Shown: piece by piece, positions 1 through 12,000 of the stretch | How positions within the stretch are numbered: position 1 is the stretch's first letter | Layout: every line of letters begins with the position of its first letter | Assembly (NCBI GenBank): GCA_036250225.1 | Contig: JAPZLL010000043.1 | Location: 241,913-305,912 of the forward strand | DNA from: Cercophora sp. LCS_1 | Taxonomy: Eukaryota; Ascomycota; Sordariomycetes; Sordariales; Lasiosphaeriaceae | Direction of reading: 5' to 3' | DNA length: 64,000 nucleotides | Made by a program: the position numbers and the translations under genes | The notes under the pieces: model-generated | The model's input: the letters and a program-made list of their open reading frames with translations, nothing else | Told to the model about the DNA's origin: nothing | The model's database searches: none

Positions 1-2832
1 CTTGTCGCGATAGCTCTCGCCCGGTCCGCGGCCGAACCATGTCACTGTTTTGCACCCCTCGATGGCTGTAACTAGCCCGAACCGGCCCCATGCTCTCGGC
101 AGGTTGTTTCCGGCTGGCTTTGCGTAGACGTTGATGCCGACGGTGCCGTTTCGGAAGCGGTATGTCGTTGTTGTTTCGAGCGACCAGTTCAGCACCGGTG
201 GAGCGATTCGCCCGTGGACAACGACTTCGATACCGCCCTCTTTTTCTGACCAGGATACTTTGACCGGGTGGTCTTTGGCCTGGTGGAGACGGCGGTCGAT
301 CCAGTTGCGACCGAAGTCGCAGCCGCGGTCATTATCTGTGCGCGGCCTGTAGAGACTGAAGCGGAGTGGCTCGGTGAAAACGTTGGTCGGTGAGGAAGCC
401 GGGTGAACCCAGCTGCGGAGGGCTCCAATGGCGAGATCGAATTCCCATTGTGGGCCGGACTGGGACTGAATTGACAAGAGCGTGGGCTTGACGAGGGAAG
501 CTGTGACCGGGACCGACAAGATATGTTGTTGGATTCTGGAAAGACTTGTTGGAGGCGCAAGCTGAAGCTGCCCTGTGCCTACAACGTGGCCGGCCGGCGC
601 CCAGTTTGTTTCGTGAGCGAGGGTGAATTCAAGGTTGAGGTGGGAGTCTGGGGGGTAGCTGCCTGGAAGACTGGTAATTTTGAGGAGACCTTCCGTGTGT
701 GGTTTGATGCCTACGCGATGTTAGTCGCCGGAATATGACGTCGCTTCGCAACTCACCTTTGGGGATATCGACTTCACCACCCAACAATGCAGATGCAGAC
801 TCGCTAACGAAAGACCATCGGCACTTCAAATGATCAAGAGTGATGAAGTCATATCGGTTGACAATTCGCACTCTGTTGCCATCTTCAATACCGAGGGTCT
901 GAACTGGTTCGACAGCCTTCTTATACTCGATCAGCCCTGGGGTCGGGTCATGGGTCGAGAAACAGAGGCCGTCGAGTACAAAGTTGTAGTCGTTGGGGTC
1001 GTCGCCAAAATCACCGCCATAACCGAAGTATTCCTCTCCGTCTTGGTTCTTGGTCCGCAGGCCATGGTTGGCCCATTCCCACACAAAGCCACCCATGAGA
1101 CGAGGGTATTTGTAAAAGAGGTCAATGTACTCCTTGATGGCCCCCGGTCCGTTACCCATGGCATGCACATACTCGCATAGTACCACCGGTTTGTCCCATT
1201 GGCGCTCCTTGGCATATCCCTCCATGCTGCCAGTGGAATGGTACATCCTGCTGATGATATCCGCTGATTGGGCGTTCCAATCGCCCTCATAGTGCACCAA
1301 CCGACTCTTGTCCACACTCTTGATGAACTGGTACATCGCCGCATGGTTTCTCCCATAGCCCGACTCATTGCCCAATGACCACAAGATAATGCTTGGCCTG
1401 TTGAAATCGCGCATAACCATCTGCCGAGCACGATCGACATAGGCCTCCTGCCAGTCGGGGTTGTCGGACGCATACTTGAGACCGTCACCCCCAGCAACAA
1501 AAAGGCCGTGACACTCTAGGTCGGACTCATCAAGAATCCAAAGCCCTAGTTCATCAGCAAGCTCATAGAGGCGAGGGTCGTTGATGTAGTGTGAGGTTCG
1601 GATCGCGTTGATGTTGTGACGCTTCATGAGCAAGAGATCGCGTCTCAAAAACTCGTAAGGGACAGCCCGACCCGAGTCCGGATGGTGCTCGTGTCTGTTG
1701 ACACCCCTGAGCTTCACAGGCTTCCCATTGATACACCAGACGCCATCAATGAGTTCTGTGCGGCGAAAGCCTACTCGTTCTGCCAAAGCGGAGTCTGGGG
1801 TCTCTAGAAGAAGGCTGTACAGGTAAGGGGTTTCGGCAGTCCATTTCTGGGGTTTCGAAACGGGTATCTCAAAGACGAGTGACTCTTTCTCAGATAGTTT
1901 TGCCTTGGCAATCGTATTGCCTTCTGCGTCCCGTAACTGGAGTCTGACAGCAGTGGGAGCATTCAATTTGACCTCGACACGCAAGGTGGCATCCCGGTAC
2001 TCGTCGTCGAGGATAGTGTGAATGTGAACATTCTCGATGTGGGCCTTGGGGAATTTGTGAAGCCACACGTCGCGAAATATGCCACTCAACCACCATTGAT
2101 CCTGTATTGAGTCAGTCCTGGGGTTTGGACAGCACGAGTGAAGCAAACCTGGTCCTCGATGTAGCTGCCATCGCACCTCTGGTAGACCTCGACATAAAGA
2201 ACGTTGGGGGTTCCAAAGCGGATATAGTTGGTCACATCAAACTCGCTGGGGTTTCTCGAGCCCTGTGAGTACCCGACTTCGTGGTCATTGAGCCAGACGG
2301 TAAACGCCGAGTCAACACCCTCGAAGCGCAATCTGAGCTGGTGCTCTTTGTCTTGCTCGTCGAGAGAGAATCTGGTCACGTAACGACCGCACTCGTTGTC
2401 GTCAATGGGGACATGGGGTGGGTCAACGGGGACTGTTCCATCAGCCAAGTCCGGTGTGGTATCATCAGTGAGGAGACAGGTTCACTAACACGGGAAGTTG
2501 AGGTTAGTATACTGTGGGCCCTTTCCGTAGCCTTGGCACTGCCACATGCCAGGCACTTGTATCCAATCCCATTCTGGGTCTTTCTCAAGAGCATCGAAGC
2601 CTTTCTGATAAAAATTGGTGGGGCCGGCCAGCGGAGAGGGAGAGAGCCTGAAGCGCCATTTTCCCGAAAGGAGTTGGGCTTTGGAGCGAGAGACATCACG
2701 GAACAAGGCGTCATTGGCATTGTTGTAGAGAAAGAAGTGGTTGCGGGGCGGAAGAGTGTTCCGGTGGATCACCTTGAGGTTATTCCAGTCCGGGGTCGAA
2801 GCGGGGATAACGTGCACCGGAGAGTTGTTCAT
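1..2832 (-). CDS. GH2 beta-galactosidase, LacZ/LAC4 type (3' end cut by window edge)
   Basis: Hydrolyses terminal beta-galactosides. There is no signal peptide, so it is probably intracellular like yeast LAC4. The spliced model has exons 2832-2490, 2432-2149, 2101-757 and 710 to beyond base 1, with introns of 57, 47 and 46 nt, all GT-AG with matching phases; 894 residues lie inside the window. The order is an N-terminal jelly-roll domain, an Ig-like domain, the TIM barrel with NGKPVKLRGVNRHEHHP, then the C-terminal beta-sandwich (small-chain domain) with NDRGCDFGRNW and WFGRGPGESY at the left edge. The acid/base is Glu at about residue 455 (LGNESGYGRNH) and the nucleophile is Glu at about 519 (VVLCEYVHAMGNG). 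The start is the Met of MNNSPVHV; an upstream in-frame Met exists but family N-termini fit the later one. It is divergent from the GH74 gene 754 bp away. No stop or frameshift is seen in the visible part. Confidence 0.93.
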
Positions 2833-3586
2833 CCTCAAAGCGGTTGCTGCGTCCGACGCAGCTAAACAAGAATAGTGACAGGCTCGGCGCGTCGACCTCC
2901 ACGATGGGTTGCGGGAGGGATAACGGCCCGTCACTCTGACCTAGAGGCGCTCTAGTGACGATTGTCAATTCAACGCTTCCAAGACGCAAGGAAAGAAGGG
3001 AGGGAGAGAGCAAAGGAACCCCTTCCTTTCTCTGGTGAACTGGATCTGGTCACGTTCCACCCCGCCGAAGCGCCGTCATGCGGGCGGCGGGAAATGCGGG
3101 GGATCAGCACCAGCACCAAATCCCGGGTCCTAATCCAGGACACCAAGCAAATGAGCAGGACCAGCAAGACCGGTAGGGTTAGGGTCCTCTTCTACCAAAC
3201 ATAAAACTTCCGTCAATTGGGATGAACCATCCGAAGCATCAAACAACGTTGGATGGATTTTCCGATATTGCGCTGCGAGGTACCCGTCTTCCGTTGCTAC
3301 CGGCCATGACTTCCCGCTGCAGCATGCCGCCGCGCACTCCCCCTGTCGTGCGGAGGGAGAGACTCCAGACGGTTGGAAGAAGTAACATCGTCGGCTCTTG
3401 TCCCTCATTTCCGGACAAACGAGATGCCATCCCAGGTCCATGGGCAATTCGCATACTGCCATGCATCCGGGAAGGCGGGTAGCGAATTGGCTTGGCCGGC
3501 CCAGCAGCATCATGGATCCAGGTTATTAATTCAAGCATTCCCCGTTATTCGGGCCCTGCTGTGGCTTTGTCTGGCACGTCCTCAAG
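2833..3586. promoter_or_regulatory. Divergent intergenic region between GH2 and GH74
   Basis: This 754-bp stretch lies between two genes transcribed away from each other, so it must hold both promoters. No gene is supported. It holds two tandem copies of the telomere-type hexamer (TAGGGTTAGGGT, 3174-3185). No clear TATA box or GGCTAA site was seen by eye. Confidence 0.6.
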
Positions 3587-6375
3587 ATGAAGCGCCTTTC
3601 AGCCATTCAGCTGCTTCTTGCAGTGGCCGCTCCGGTCAGGGCTGCATTCTCGTGGAAGAATGTCAACATCGGCGGCGGTGGTGGTTTCGTCCCCGGCATC
3701 GCCTTCCATCCGACAGCAAAGGGTGTTGCCTATGCCCGGACGGACATCGGAGGCCTTTACCGGCTGAACCCGGATGATTCCTGGACTCCCATCACCGACA
3801 GTCTCGCCACTGATGAGAAATGGTGAGAATGGCCTCCTGTTATTTGACTGCTCTCAGCTAACAGAATAGGGGCTCATGGGGTATCGATGCCGTGGCTCTG
3901 GACCCCCAGAACCCGGATAAGGTTCTTGCTGCCGTGGGTATGTACACCAACAGCTGGGACCCGAACAACGGCGTCATCATCCGCAGCTCCGACAGAGGCA
4001 ACACTTGGTCAAGCACGACACTTCCCTTCAAGGTCGGAGGAAACATGCCTGGTCGCGGCATGGGTGAGCGTCTTGCAGTGGACCCCAAGAACTCCAACAT
4101 TGTCTACTTCGGCGCTCGCAGTGGAAACGGCCTCTGGAAGAGCACCGACGGAGGTGCCACATTCACCAAGGTCGCATCTTTCACCAACGCTGGAACATTC
4201 GTTCCCGATCCAAGTGATGTTGGGGGCTACAACGGTGACAAGCAGGGGCTGGCCTTTGTCACATTCGACTCGACATCGGCTCTGACAAACGGCGCCACTT
4301 CCCGTATCTTTGTCGGAACCGCGGACAACATTACTGCGTCTGTCTACGTCTCCAGTGACGCCGGTGCTACCTGGGCTGCCGTCGCTGGCCAGCCCGGCAA
4401 GTACTTCCCGCACAAGTGCAGACTCCAGCCGACCGAGAAAGCCCTTTACCTCACCTACAGCGACGGGAGCGGCCCCTACGATGGCAGCTCTGGCGCTGTC
4501 TACCGTTACGACATCACCGCCGGCACATGGAAGGACATTACCCCGGTCTCAGGTGGCGACCTTTTCTTTGGGTTCGGTGGTCTGGGCGTTGACATTCAGA
4601 AGCCGGGAACACTCGTTGTTGCTACCCTGAACTCTTGGTGGCCCGATGCCCAGCTGTACCGGTCGACCGACTCTGGCACGACCTGGTCTCCCATCTGGGA
4701 GTGGGCTGGCTATCCCAACATGAACTGGTACTACAGCATGAACACTGACAACGCGCCGTGGATCAATGCCGGTTTCATTTCGCAGGATACCAAGCGACTT
4801 GGCTGGATGATCGAGGCCCTCGAGATCGACCCGACAGACAGCGACCACTGGCTCTATGCCACAGGCCTGACCCTCTTCGGTGGCCATGACTTGACCAAGT
4901 GGGACACAGTCCGCAACGTCAGCATTTCGGTTCTCGCCAACGGAATCGAGGAGATGGCCGTCCTTGGTCTCGCTTCTGCTCCTGGCGGCTCCGAGCTGCT
5001 CGCCGCTGTCGGCGATGACAATGGCTTCACCTTCAAAACCGACAGCGACCTGGGCACATCGCCGCAAAAGCCGTGGATGACCCCGATGTGGACCTCATCT
5101 ACCGACGTCGACTACGCCGGAAAGAAGCCTGCTAACGTCGTCCGCATTGGCAACTCAGCCGGCTCTCAGCAAGTAGCTGTCTCGTCTGATGGCGGTGTTT
5201 CTTGGAACATCCACTACGGCGCCGACACGGCCAAGTTCGGCGGCAGCGTTGCCTACTCCGCCGATGCTGACACCATTCTCTGGTCTCCTTCCAACGCGGG
5301 CGTCCTTCGCTCGCAGCACCAGAGCACCTTTACCGCCGTGGCATCTCTGCCGTCGGGCGCTGTCATTGCCGCCGACAAGAGTGACAACGCCATCTTTTAC
5401 GCCGGCTCCGGTGGTTCTTTCTATCGCAGCACCAACACTGCGTCTTCGTTTGCCGTCGTCGCCAACGCGCTGGGCAGCGCCACCTCTGTCCGTGATATTG
5501 TTGCCCACCCCAAGGTTTCCGGCGAAGTCTGGGTAAGCACCGACGTTGGTTTGTTCCGCAGCAGTGATTTTGGCGTCACCTTCACTCAAGTCGTCGGCTT
5601 GACAAACACTCAACACATCTCATTCGGTGTTGGATCCGGCACAACCTGGAACGTCTACGCCCTCGGCAATGGCGTCGCCGGCGCCAAGCTCTACGCCAGT
5701 GGTGACAACGGTCTCTCGTGGACCGACATCCAAGGCAGCCAAGGCTTCGGTGCTCTCTCCGCGTGCAGACTCGTCGGCAGTGCCAACGTGCCCGGTCAAG
5801 TTTATGTCGGCACCAACGGCCGCGGTGTGCTGTACGCCAAGGGCGTCGTGTCCGGCTCTTCGTCTACCACCACCGCTGCCGGCACCACGACAGCCCCGTC
5901 GACGACATCCTCCAGGACGGCAGCTTCGGTATCTTCCACAACTGCCACAACTGCCACAACCGCAACGACTGAGGATTGGTGCGAGCCTGAGCCTACTACC
6001 ACGAGCCGTCCGGCAACAACGACGGCTGCGCCGGCCACCACTCGCACCGCCTCGTCAAGCTCGTCGACATCGCCTTCCGCCACTACAGAGGACTGGTGCG
6101 AGCCTGAGCCGACAACAACTAGCCGGCCCGTGACAGCAAGCTCTTCGTCCACTTCGTCAAGCAGCTCGTCGTTGCCTACGACAACCACCAAGTCAACACC
6201 GACAACATTCCGCACCTCGACCACCTCGACCACATCAACCACTCCGCCCGCGACCACTTCGTCTATTGCGCAACGCTGGGGACAGTGCGCAGGCATTGGA
6301 TGGGCGGGGCCGACGGAGTGTATTTCGCCGTGGAAATGCACTTATCTCAATGACTGGTATTCCCAGTGCATGTAA
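3587..6375 (+). CDS. Secreted GH74 endo-xyloglucanase with C-terminal CBM1
   Basis: Cleaves the beta-1,4-glucan backbone of xyloglucan outside the cell. Exons are 3587-3822 and 3870-6375 (47-nt intron, GT...TAG), giving 913 residues. Order: signal peptide MKRLSAIQLLLAVAAPVRA, a GH74 double seven-bladed propeller to about residue 745 with the repeated sialidase-like SSDGG/STDGG(A/V)xW turns, a long Ser/Thr-rich linker, and a cellulose-binding CBM1 with four Cys (QRWGQCAGIGW to SQCM). The YARTDIGG motif near residue 50 and VSSDGGVSW further on are where family catalytic Asp residues are expected; I could not align them. The linker carries the acidic motif DWCEPEP twice, each in a TTEDWCEPEPTTTSRP block. 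Neighbours are GH2 (divergent) and GH43 (convergent), which suggests a hemicellulose role. Confidence 0.96.
5963..6132 (+). repeat. Duplicated DWCEPEP block in the GH74 linker
   Basis: Two near-identical coding blocks, at about 5965-6015 and 6085-6132, each encode TTEDWCEPEPTTTSRP. They sit in the Ser/Thr-rich linker between the catalytic domain and the CBM1. Synonymous differences between the copies (GAT/GAC, ACT/ACA) show the protein motif is kept while the DNA drifts. Each copy brings one Cys, two in all, outside the CBM1. Confidence 0.9.
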
Positions 6376-6531
6376 CCAGCACGGCGCCGTTGCTCTGAGA
6401 TATCTTTTCTGATGTATATATTCCACCTCCGTACATAAGAACATCGTACATATCACATCATTTTTGTTGCCTAGGTCCAATGCCTCTCCACCTTGAAACA
6501 TGTGCTTTTTATGTTTCGCGTTGCCAACATC

Positions 6532-6574
6532 GCCCCCCCCCCCCTCCCCCTCCCCCTTTTTTTTTTTTTTTTTT
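6532..6574. repeat. C-run/T-run polypyrimidine tract between convergent genes
   Basis: A run of about 13 C, then CT-rich units, then about 18 T separates the 3' ends of the GH74 (plus) and GH43 (minus) genes, which are only 204 bp apart. It is simple low-complexity DNA. It may sit in the 3' UTRs and is prone to length error in assembly. Confidence 0.85.
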
Positions 6575-6579
6575 CGTAA

Positions 6580-8642
6580 TCATGCAACCCACTCCCGAGC
6601 CTGTCCCTCCCCTTTATACTCCCAAGCATTAATCGCAGCTGCCGTCTTCCCCTCCCCGCCATTCCTTGTCGCAAACGCCCCCAGGATAACACCCGTAAAA
6701 CCCCAACTCACAGCATCATTATCAGCCACCTTGACGGTCTTTATCTCACCGCCAGCTTTCCCAACCCCAAAGGCGTAATGGCTACTAGTAACCGCTTTAA
6801 TCTCCAACACCAATTCACTCCCTCTCCATTCCTTTGGCAGCGGCATGACGGTCGTTTTCGGAACGGGCACGTACGACGCTGCTTGGAATCGGACCTGAGG
6901 GATCAGATCGGTGCCTGTTTCTAAGGATGTGTTGGTTCCGGGGAATGGGTGGGTTGAGGCCGAGGCAGGGAGGAGCGCGATGCCCATGGTAATGTGATGG
7001 TTTTGCGTGAGGAAGGCCGAGACGCCGGCTTCTTCGTTGAGGGTGGTGGGGTTGTACGAGAGGGTGATGCGGTAGGTGAAGAGGGTGTGGGTTTGGCGGC
7101 GGCCAATGAAGGTTTGGCCGTCGGGGCCGTGGAGAGGGCCGGCGTAGTTGCCGTTCAGGGCGGTGAGGTTGAGGTAGGAGGGGTGCAGGAGGAGAGAGGT
7201 CGGGGAGAGGGTGTAGGAGGTGGGATGGGGGTAGCGCCAGTGGGTTAAGTGGAGGGGGAGCGTTGTGTTGGAGGAGAAGGTTAGGGAGTCTGAGGAGGCG
7301 ACGTATTGGCTGTGGGCTGTTAGGGTCTGTAGCGGGGATTGGGTAGGGCAGGAAGGGGAAACATACCCAGCTCCGCGGAGCGCGGTGGCGTTGGAGGGTG
7401 GGAGGGTCCAGCCGGTGAAGGTGCCGTTGATGGGCGTCCAAACGGGGAATTCGTTGGGCGGCCATGTTACCGCTGTGAGGACGGTTTCACGGCCCATGGG
7501 GTAATTGATGTAGTTCGGACCGGAGCGTGTGGAGAGGGCAACGCCCCACCTGACCGGGTTATCATCACTTGTGGTTTCTGAGAGAGAGAGAGAGAGAGAG
7601 AGAGGGAGAAGTTACCAGTTCCCGTTACCGTCTTGGAAGAGGTCGGCGTGGCCCACTGTTTGAACTGGGAGATTGATGTAAGCTGGCCCGGGAGGTGGAG
7701 TTGGGAAATCACCCACAAAGGCTCGTCGTGTTTGCGTTGGTCAACACCGGGTTGGCGGGATTCGACTCGTATGGCCCAGTGATGTTCTTGGATCTCGCCA
7801 TGGTGACCATGTGGCCTAAGCCAGTACCGCCTTCGGCCGCAAGCAAGTAGTACCATCCGTCTCTACGATAGACGTGCGGCCCTTCAGGAGCCATTCCCCC
7901 AGTACCATTCCAGATGATTTGCCAGTCACCAACCGCGCCGGTGTCGAGATTTGCCTCTGCTAGCTGCAGGTACGGCCTGAGGACGTATAAGTGACAACAC
8001 CAGACACAGGAGTCGAAGAGGGAGATGCGAAACTCGGCACCCACCCGACCTGCCATGCATGAGCTCCAACAATGTACGTCTTGCCATCAACATCCCAGAA
8101 TGGCTCGGTATCATAACCAGTGAAGTTAAAATGAATGGCATTGGACCAGGACGCCGGGTCATACGGGTCCCTTCCCTTGAAGATGATCTACACGTTGCAT
8201 GAGAGCGAGTTTCATGGAGGAGATTCTGGCTTCATACGTTGTCCCACCGACTCTCGTCAGACTGCGGACGGTCATCATCAACCAAGGTTGTGACAAGCCA
8301 GAAGGTGTTGTTGTTGAAGCGCAGTGTTGGCGCCCAGATCCCGCTGGTCGACCTGTTTGTCTCGGCAAGCCGGGGAAGCTGCTCCCGGCGATTCAGCACA
8401 TGGCCGATGAGCTTCCAGTTTTGAAGATCCTTGCTCGCGTGCAGCGGAATCCCTGGAAACGCATTGAAGCTGGAGCTCGCGCAGAAAAAGGTATTATCCC
8501 ACTCGGGCACGTAGATGCAGCTGGGATCAGGGTGGAATCCGGGCAGAATGGGATTGTAATAGGTTGTGTTTCCTGCAGCGAGCGCCGCGGTTGTGTACAG
8601 TGCGATGCTCGTAAGCGTCAACGCAGCAGCGAGGGGCGCCAT
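6580..8642 (-). CDS. Secreted GH43 glycosidase (beta-xylosidase / alpha-L-arabinofuranosidase type)
   Basis: Releases xylose or arabinose from hemicellulose; which one cannot be told here. Exons are 8642-8238, 8187-8045, 7976-7717, 7664-7616, 7549-7367 and 7309-6580, about 589 residues. The last intron (7310-7366) is 57 nt, in frame and stop-free; with it retained the product is 608 residues. Its GTATGT donor, a CTAAC branch site and family alignment favour removal. A signal peptide ends near residue 23. The five-bladed propeller has Asp39 (GFHPDPSC, base), Asp161 (GYDTEPFW, pKa modulator) and Glu214 (GGMAPEGPH, general acid), followed by GGTGLGHM and GHADLFQDG. A C-terminal beta-sandwich follows from about residue 350. 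The gene is convergent with GH74 and divergent from the Mdm1-like gene. Substrate assignment needs biochemistry. Confidence 0.92.
7581..7604. repeat. (AG)12 microsatellite inside a GH43 intron
   Basis: Twelve perfect AG units on the plus strand read as (CT)12 in the GH43 pre-mRNA. They form a strong polypyrimidine tract inside the 66-nt intron 7550-7615, and a CAG follows directly. Confidence 0.95.
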
Positions 8643-9042
8643 CTTGGCAGTTCGTGTCCGTCATCGCCCAAGGCCAGGCCCTCCCAAGGGCAGACGCCAC
8701 TTAAATATGTCCTACTACTACTGTTGCAGCCGTTCGGCCGTCCATCTCCATCCTCGCCATGAGGGGTTTGGCGATGTCCATGTCCGGGTAAAGTGTGGCC
8801 TTCTGGCTGATGTCGGTGTTGCCCCGGATCAGGGGCTGAAATAGGGGCTGAAAGGACATGCATGTATCGGGTCGCTCGGTTGCTAGGGCCCCTGCTCCCT
8901 GTAAACCTGCAGGCTGCAGCGGGCAACCCTTGGCGCGGATCTGATAACGCACACGCCCTGACCTGATAACGGCCCGGCCCATCACTGACATCAACCGGCG
9001 GCAGCGTCACCAAACACACGGCAACGACCGCGATCGCGGGCC
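8643..9042. promoter_or_regulatory. Divergent promoter region, GH43 / Mdm1-like gene
   Basis: This 400-bp region between two start codons facing away from each other holds no gene. A TATA-like TATTTAAG (minus strand, about 8700-8707) lies about 58 nt upstream of the GH43 start codon and is a candidate core promoter. Confidence 0.5.
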
Positions 9043-12000
9043 ATGGCCCTTCAAGGGAGAGATCTGGCCCTTGGTGGAGTCGCCTGCTTCATTGCTTGGG
9101 GTTATGTTGTCAATTGGTTCCCGGCGCTCCGCTGGGCGGGCTACGCATTTGTCGCAGGTATTGTCGTCACCGTCGCCGCCATTCTCGCTCTGCAGCTGCT
9201 CACGTCCCGCGGGTCCCGTCATCGCCAGCTGCGCCGACCTCCTCGACCAGACGCCGCCGCATTCCTCGCCCCCGAGAGCTGGAAATTCGAAGTCGCCGCT
9301 CTCCGTGAGCGGCAGTCGCCTGTCAAGCCGTCGTTGGCGCCGGAATCGCCAAAGGTGGCCGCTGCGCTCGACCAGGTCCTTGGCTTCATCCTTCGCGACT
9401 TTATCAACTCGTGGTACAACAGCATCAGCAAGAACCCCGCGTTCTCCGATGAGGTGGAAAAGGCGATACGATGCGCCCTTCTCAGTGTCAAGGAGCGCCT
9501 CGCCTCACTCGACCTGGCAGAGGTCCTCACGACCCGTCTCGTGCCCCTCCTCACTGCCCACTTCCGCAACTTCTACGAGGCCGAGCGGTCCATCAGGGGT
9601 CGCAAGCTAAATAGATCCATCACCGAGACAGAAGAGTTAGATCTCGCTATTGCGTCAAAATACAATGAGGGGAAGCTCCATGCCGCCGCGAGCTTGCAGT
9701 TCTCGGACACCAAGACTGCCCAGCAGGATTACCTCCGACAGGCCATGGCAAAGGTCCTGCCCAAGGTCCTGCCTCCACAGCTACTGGCATCTAGGGCCGT
9801 GGCGATTATTATCAGAGAGATTACGGCTTGCGCTGTCATCTTCCCAATCATGCAAATGATGTCCGACCCGGACACGTGGAATCAGCAGATGGAGAATTAC
9901 GGGCGCAGCATGCTCCAGGATCGCTCAACAGTCCGCAAGCTCCGCGCCGCTCTCGACCAGCACGCATCCCCAACTCCTAGGGCTAGCAAGCCGGTCGCAT
10001 TTCCGCGGCTGCTCCCTACAGACAACGAGAGAAAGTTTGAGAAGTTCATCCGCACAATTCGCAAGGTCAACAACCTGTCAGACGCGAGACGGTTCCGCAG
10101 CGAGGTGGCTATCCAACTGAAGAGGGACTCGCAGCAAGAGAACGTGGACCAAGTGTACATACGACGACTTGAGATGGGGAAACGGCTGTTGGACCAGCGA
10201 GTCCAGCACCTGGCCGCTGGAGGTGACAGACGCGTGCTCTTGCAGAATGCCGTGGCGCCACCTCCCCCCCCTAGTGTGTCCCGGCTGGAGAACGCGCCCC
10301 TTGTCGAAGTGCTTCGCGACCCATCTGGACTTTCTTACTTTATGGAGTACATGGATCGACTACAATTGATGCCGTTGGTCCAGTTCTGGCTGGTCGTCGA
10401 CGGCTTCCGCACCCCGTTAGAAGACGACGGGCCAGAAGGGGAGCAGTTGCCGTTACAGTTACCACCATGGACAGACTCTGACAGGCTTGACCTCGCCCAG
10501 ATCGATGCTGCTTATCTTAGCAGGCCTGAGCTGAAGGTGCCGGCCTCGTCAAAACGAATCATCCAAGAGTTCCTAAGAGCAGGTCGAGGGGCTACACCGG
10601 AGCAGTATTACAGGGCGCGCAGGGAGATTCTACGAGCCCAGAGCGCAGTACTTGAGGAGATGCGTCTCAAGCACTTTGCCAACTTCCAAAAGTCAGACCT
10701 GTTTTACAAGGCCCTCGCATCCGAGGAGGCATCCAAACGTGTCGTGCCCCCTCCTATCGCGGGTCCTAGCACGGAGCAGCTTTCCTCGTCAACGCCATCA
10801 CTGCCCCGCGCGTCTTCTTACAACAACAAACCAAGCGCTGTAACACGGTTGGCCCCGCGACTACAGCCCAACAGGAGAGGTGGATCGGCGTCAGATTTGC
10901 GAGCCATGAATGTTAACGGCGGCGCCAGTGGCCTGGATGGGCTGACGGGAGCTCGTCGCTCTGTCGACGAAGATTCACCAAATCCATTGTTTGACGATGA
11001 CGAAGTAGCAGACGATACCCTTGCCGACTCTATCCAAAGTCTGGACCAAGAGGTCGCCCCTCCGGTTCCTGACACCAGAGTGGTTCAGGCCATGGAACAG
11101 GCGTTGAATAACATTCTCGAGGACGCGAGACCGGCGACCGCTGAAGATCTGAGGGCATCCCTTTTTAGTAGCGAAGCGGATGCTGCCTCGAGTGTCTTTA
11201 CCGACCGAGACGAGCGCCGGGACTCAACTGATATACCACGCTCCGCACGAGTATCGGTTGATCTGCAAGGGCCTATCCGGACGCCTGGCGGGGCTGCAAA
11301 ACAAGCCGCAAAGGAGCAAGAAAAACCAAGTCTTGCATCCCTCGGCCTCGTCAGTGCAGCATCTCGAATTGGCGTCTTTGTCGACGACGATTTGTTTCAA
11401 GATGAAAACAAGTTTCTTTCGGACGAGCGCTCTGACTCAGATACCAACAACAACGATGACGTAGACGAGGTCCATGAGGCTGCCCCTGGTGATCTGGGGC
11501 TGGCAGAGGCCATCACAGTGTTGACCAACGATATCGACCGCCTGGTGGCACAAGATGCCGTCGTCGATTCTCTCCTGCGCAAGGCAGAGCTGACAAACAA
11601 TACTGCCGAGCTGCGAATTCTAAGGAAATCCAAAGCCAGCTTGCAACGCGAGATACGAAGAAAGGAGTTGCAGCGTCAACAATACGTCATACAGGAAAGC
11701 GATAACAGTTTGTACGGGCGGTCTACGATTCGAATCAAGTCCATACAGGTTGGGCGTGACGAAGAGGGTAAGGAGTACGCCATCTACGCCATTGAGGTGT
11801 CACGAAATGCCGGCGAAAAAATGCCAGCCGCCACGTGGGTGATTCAAAGGCGCTACAGCGAGTTTCTTGAGCTCCACCAAAAGCTACGATCGAGTTACCC
11901 GTCCGTGCGGAACTTGGATTTCCCACGGCGGAGGATGGTGATGAAGTTGCAAAACGACTTCTTGCAAAAGAGGCGGCAGGCGCTGGAAAAGTATCTAAGC

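Noticed and set aside
931..1500. 189-codon minus-strand frame inside GH2
   Set aside because: Shadow frame of the GH2 TIM-barrel exon on the same strand.
5802..6341. 179-codon frame antisense to the GH74 linker
   Set aside because: It is the reverse reading of the Ser/Thr-rich linker (giving Val-rich sequence) and is fully explained by the GH74 coding constraint.
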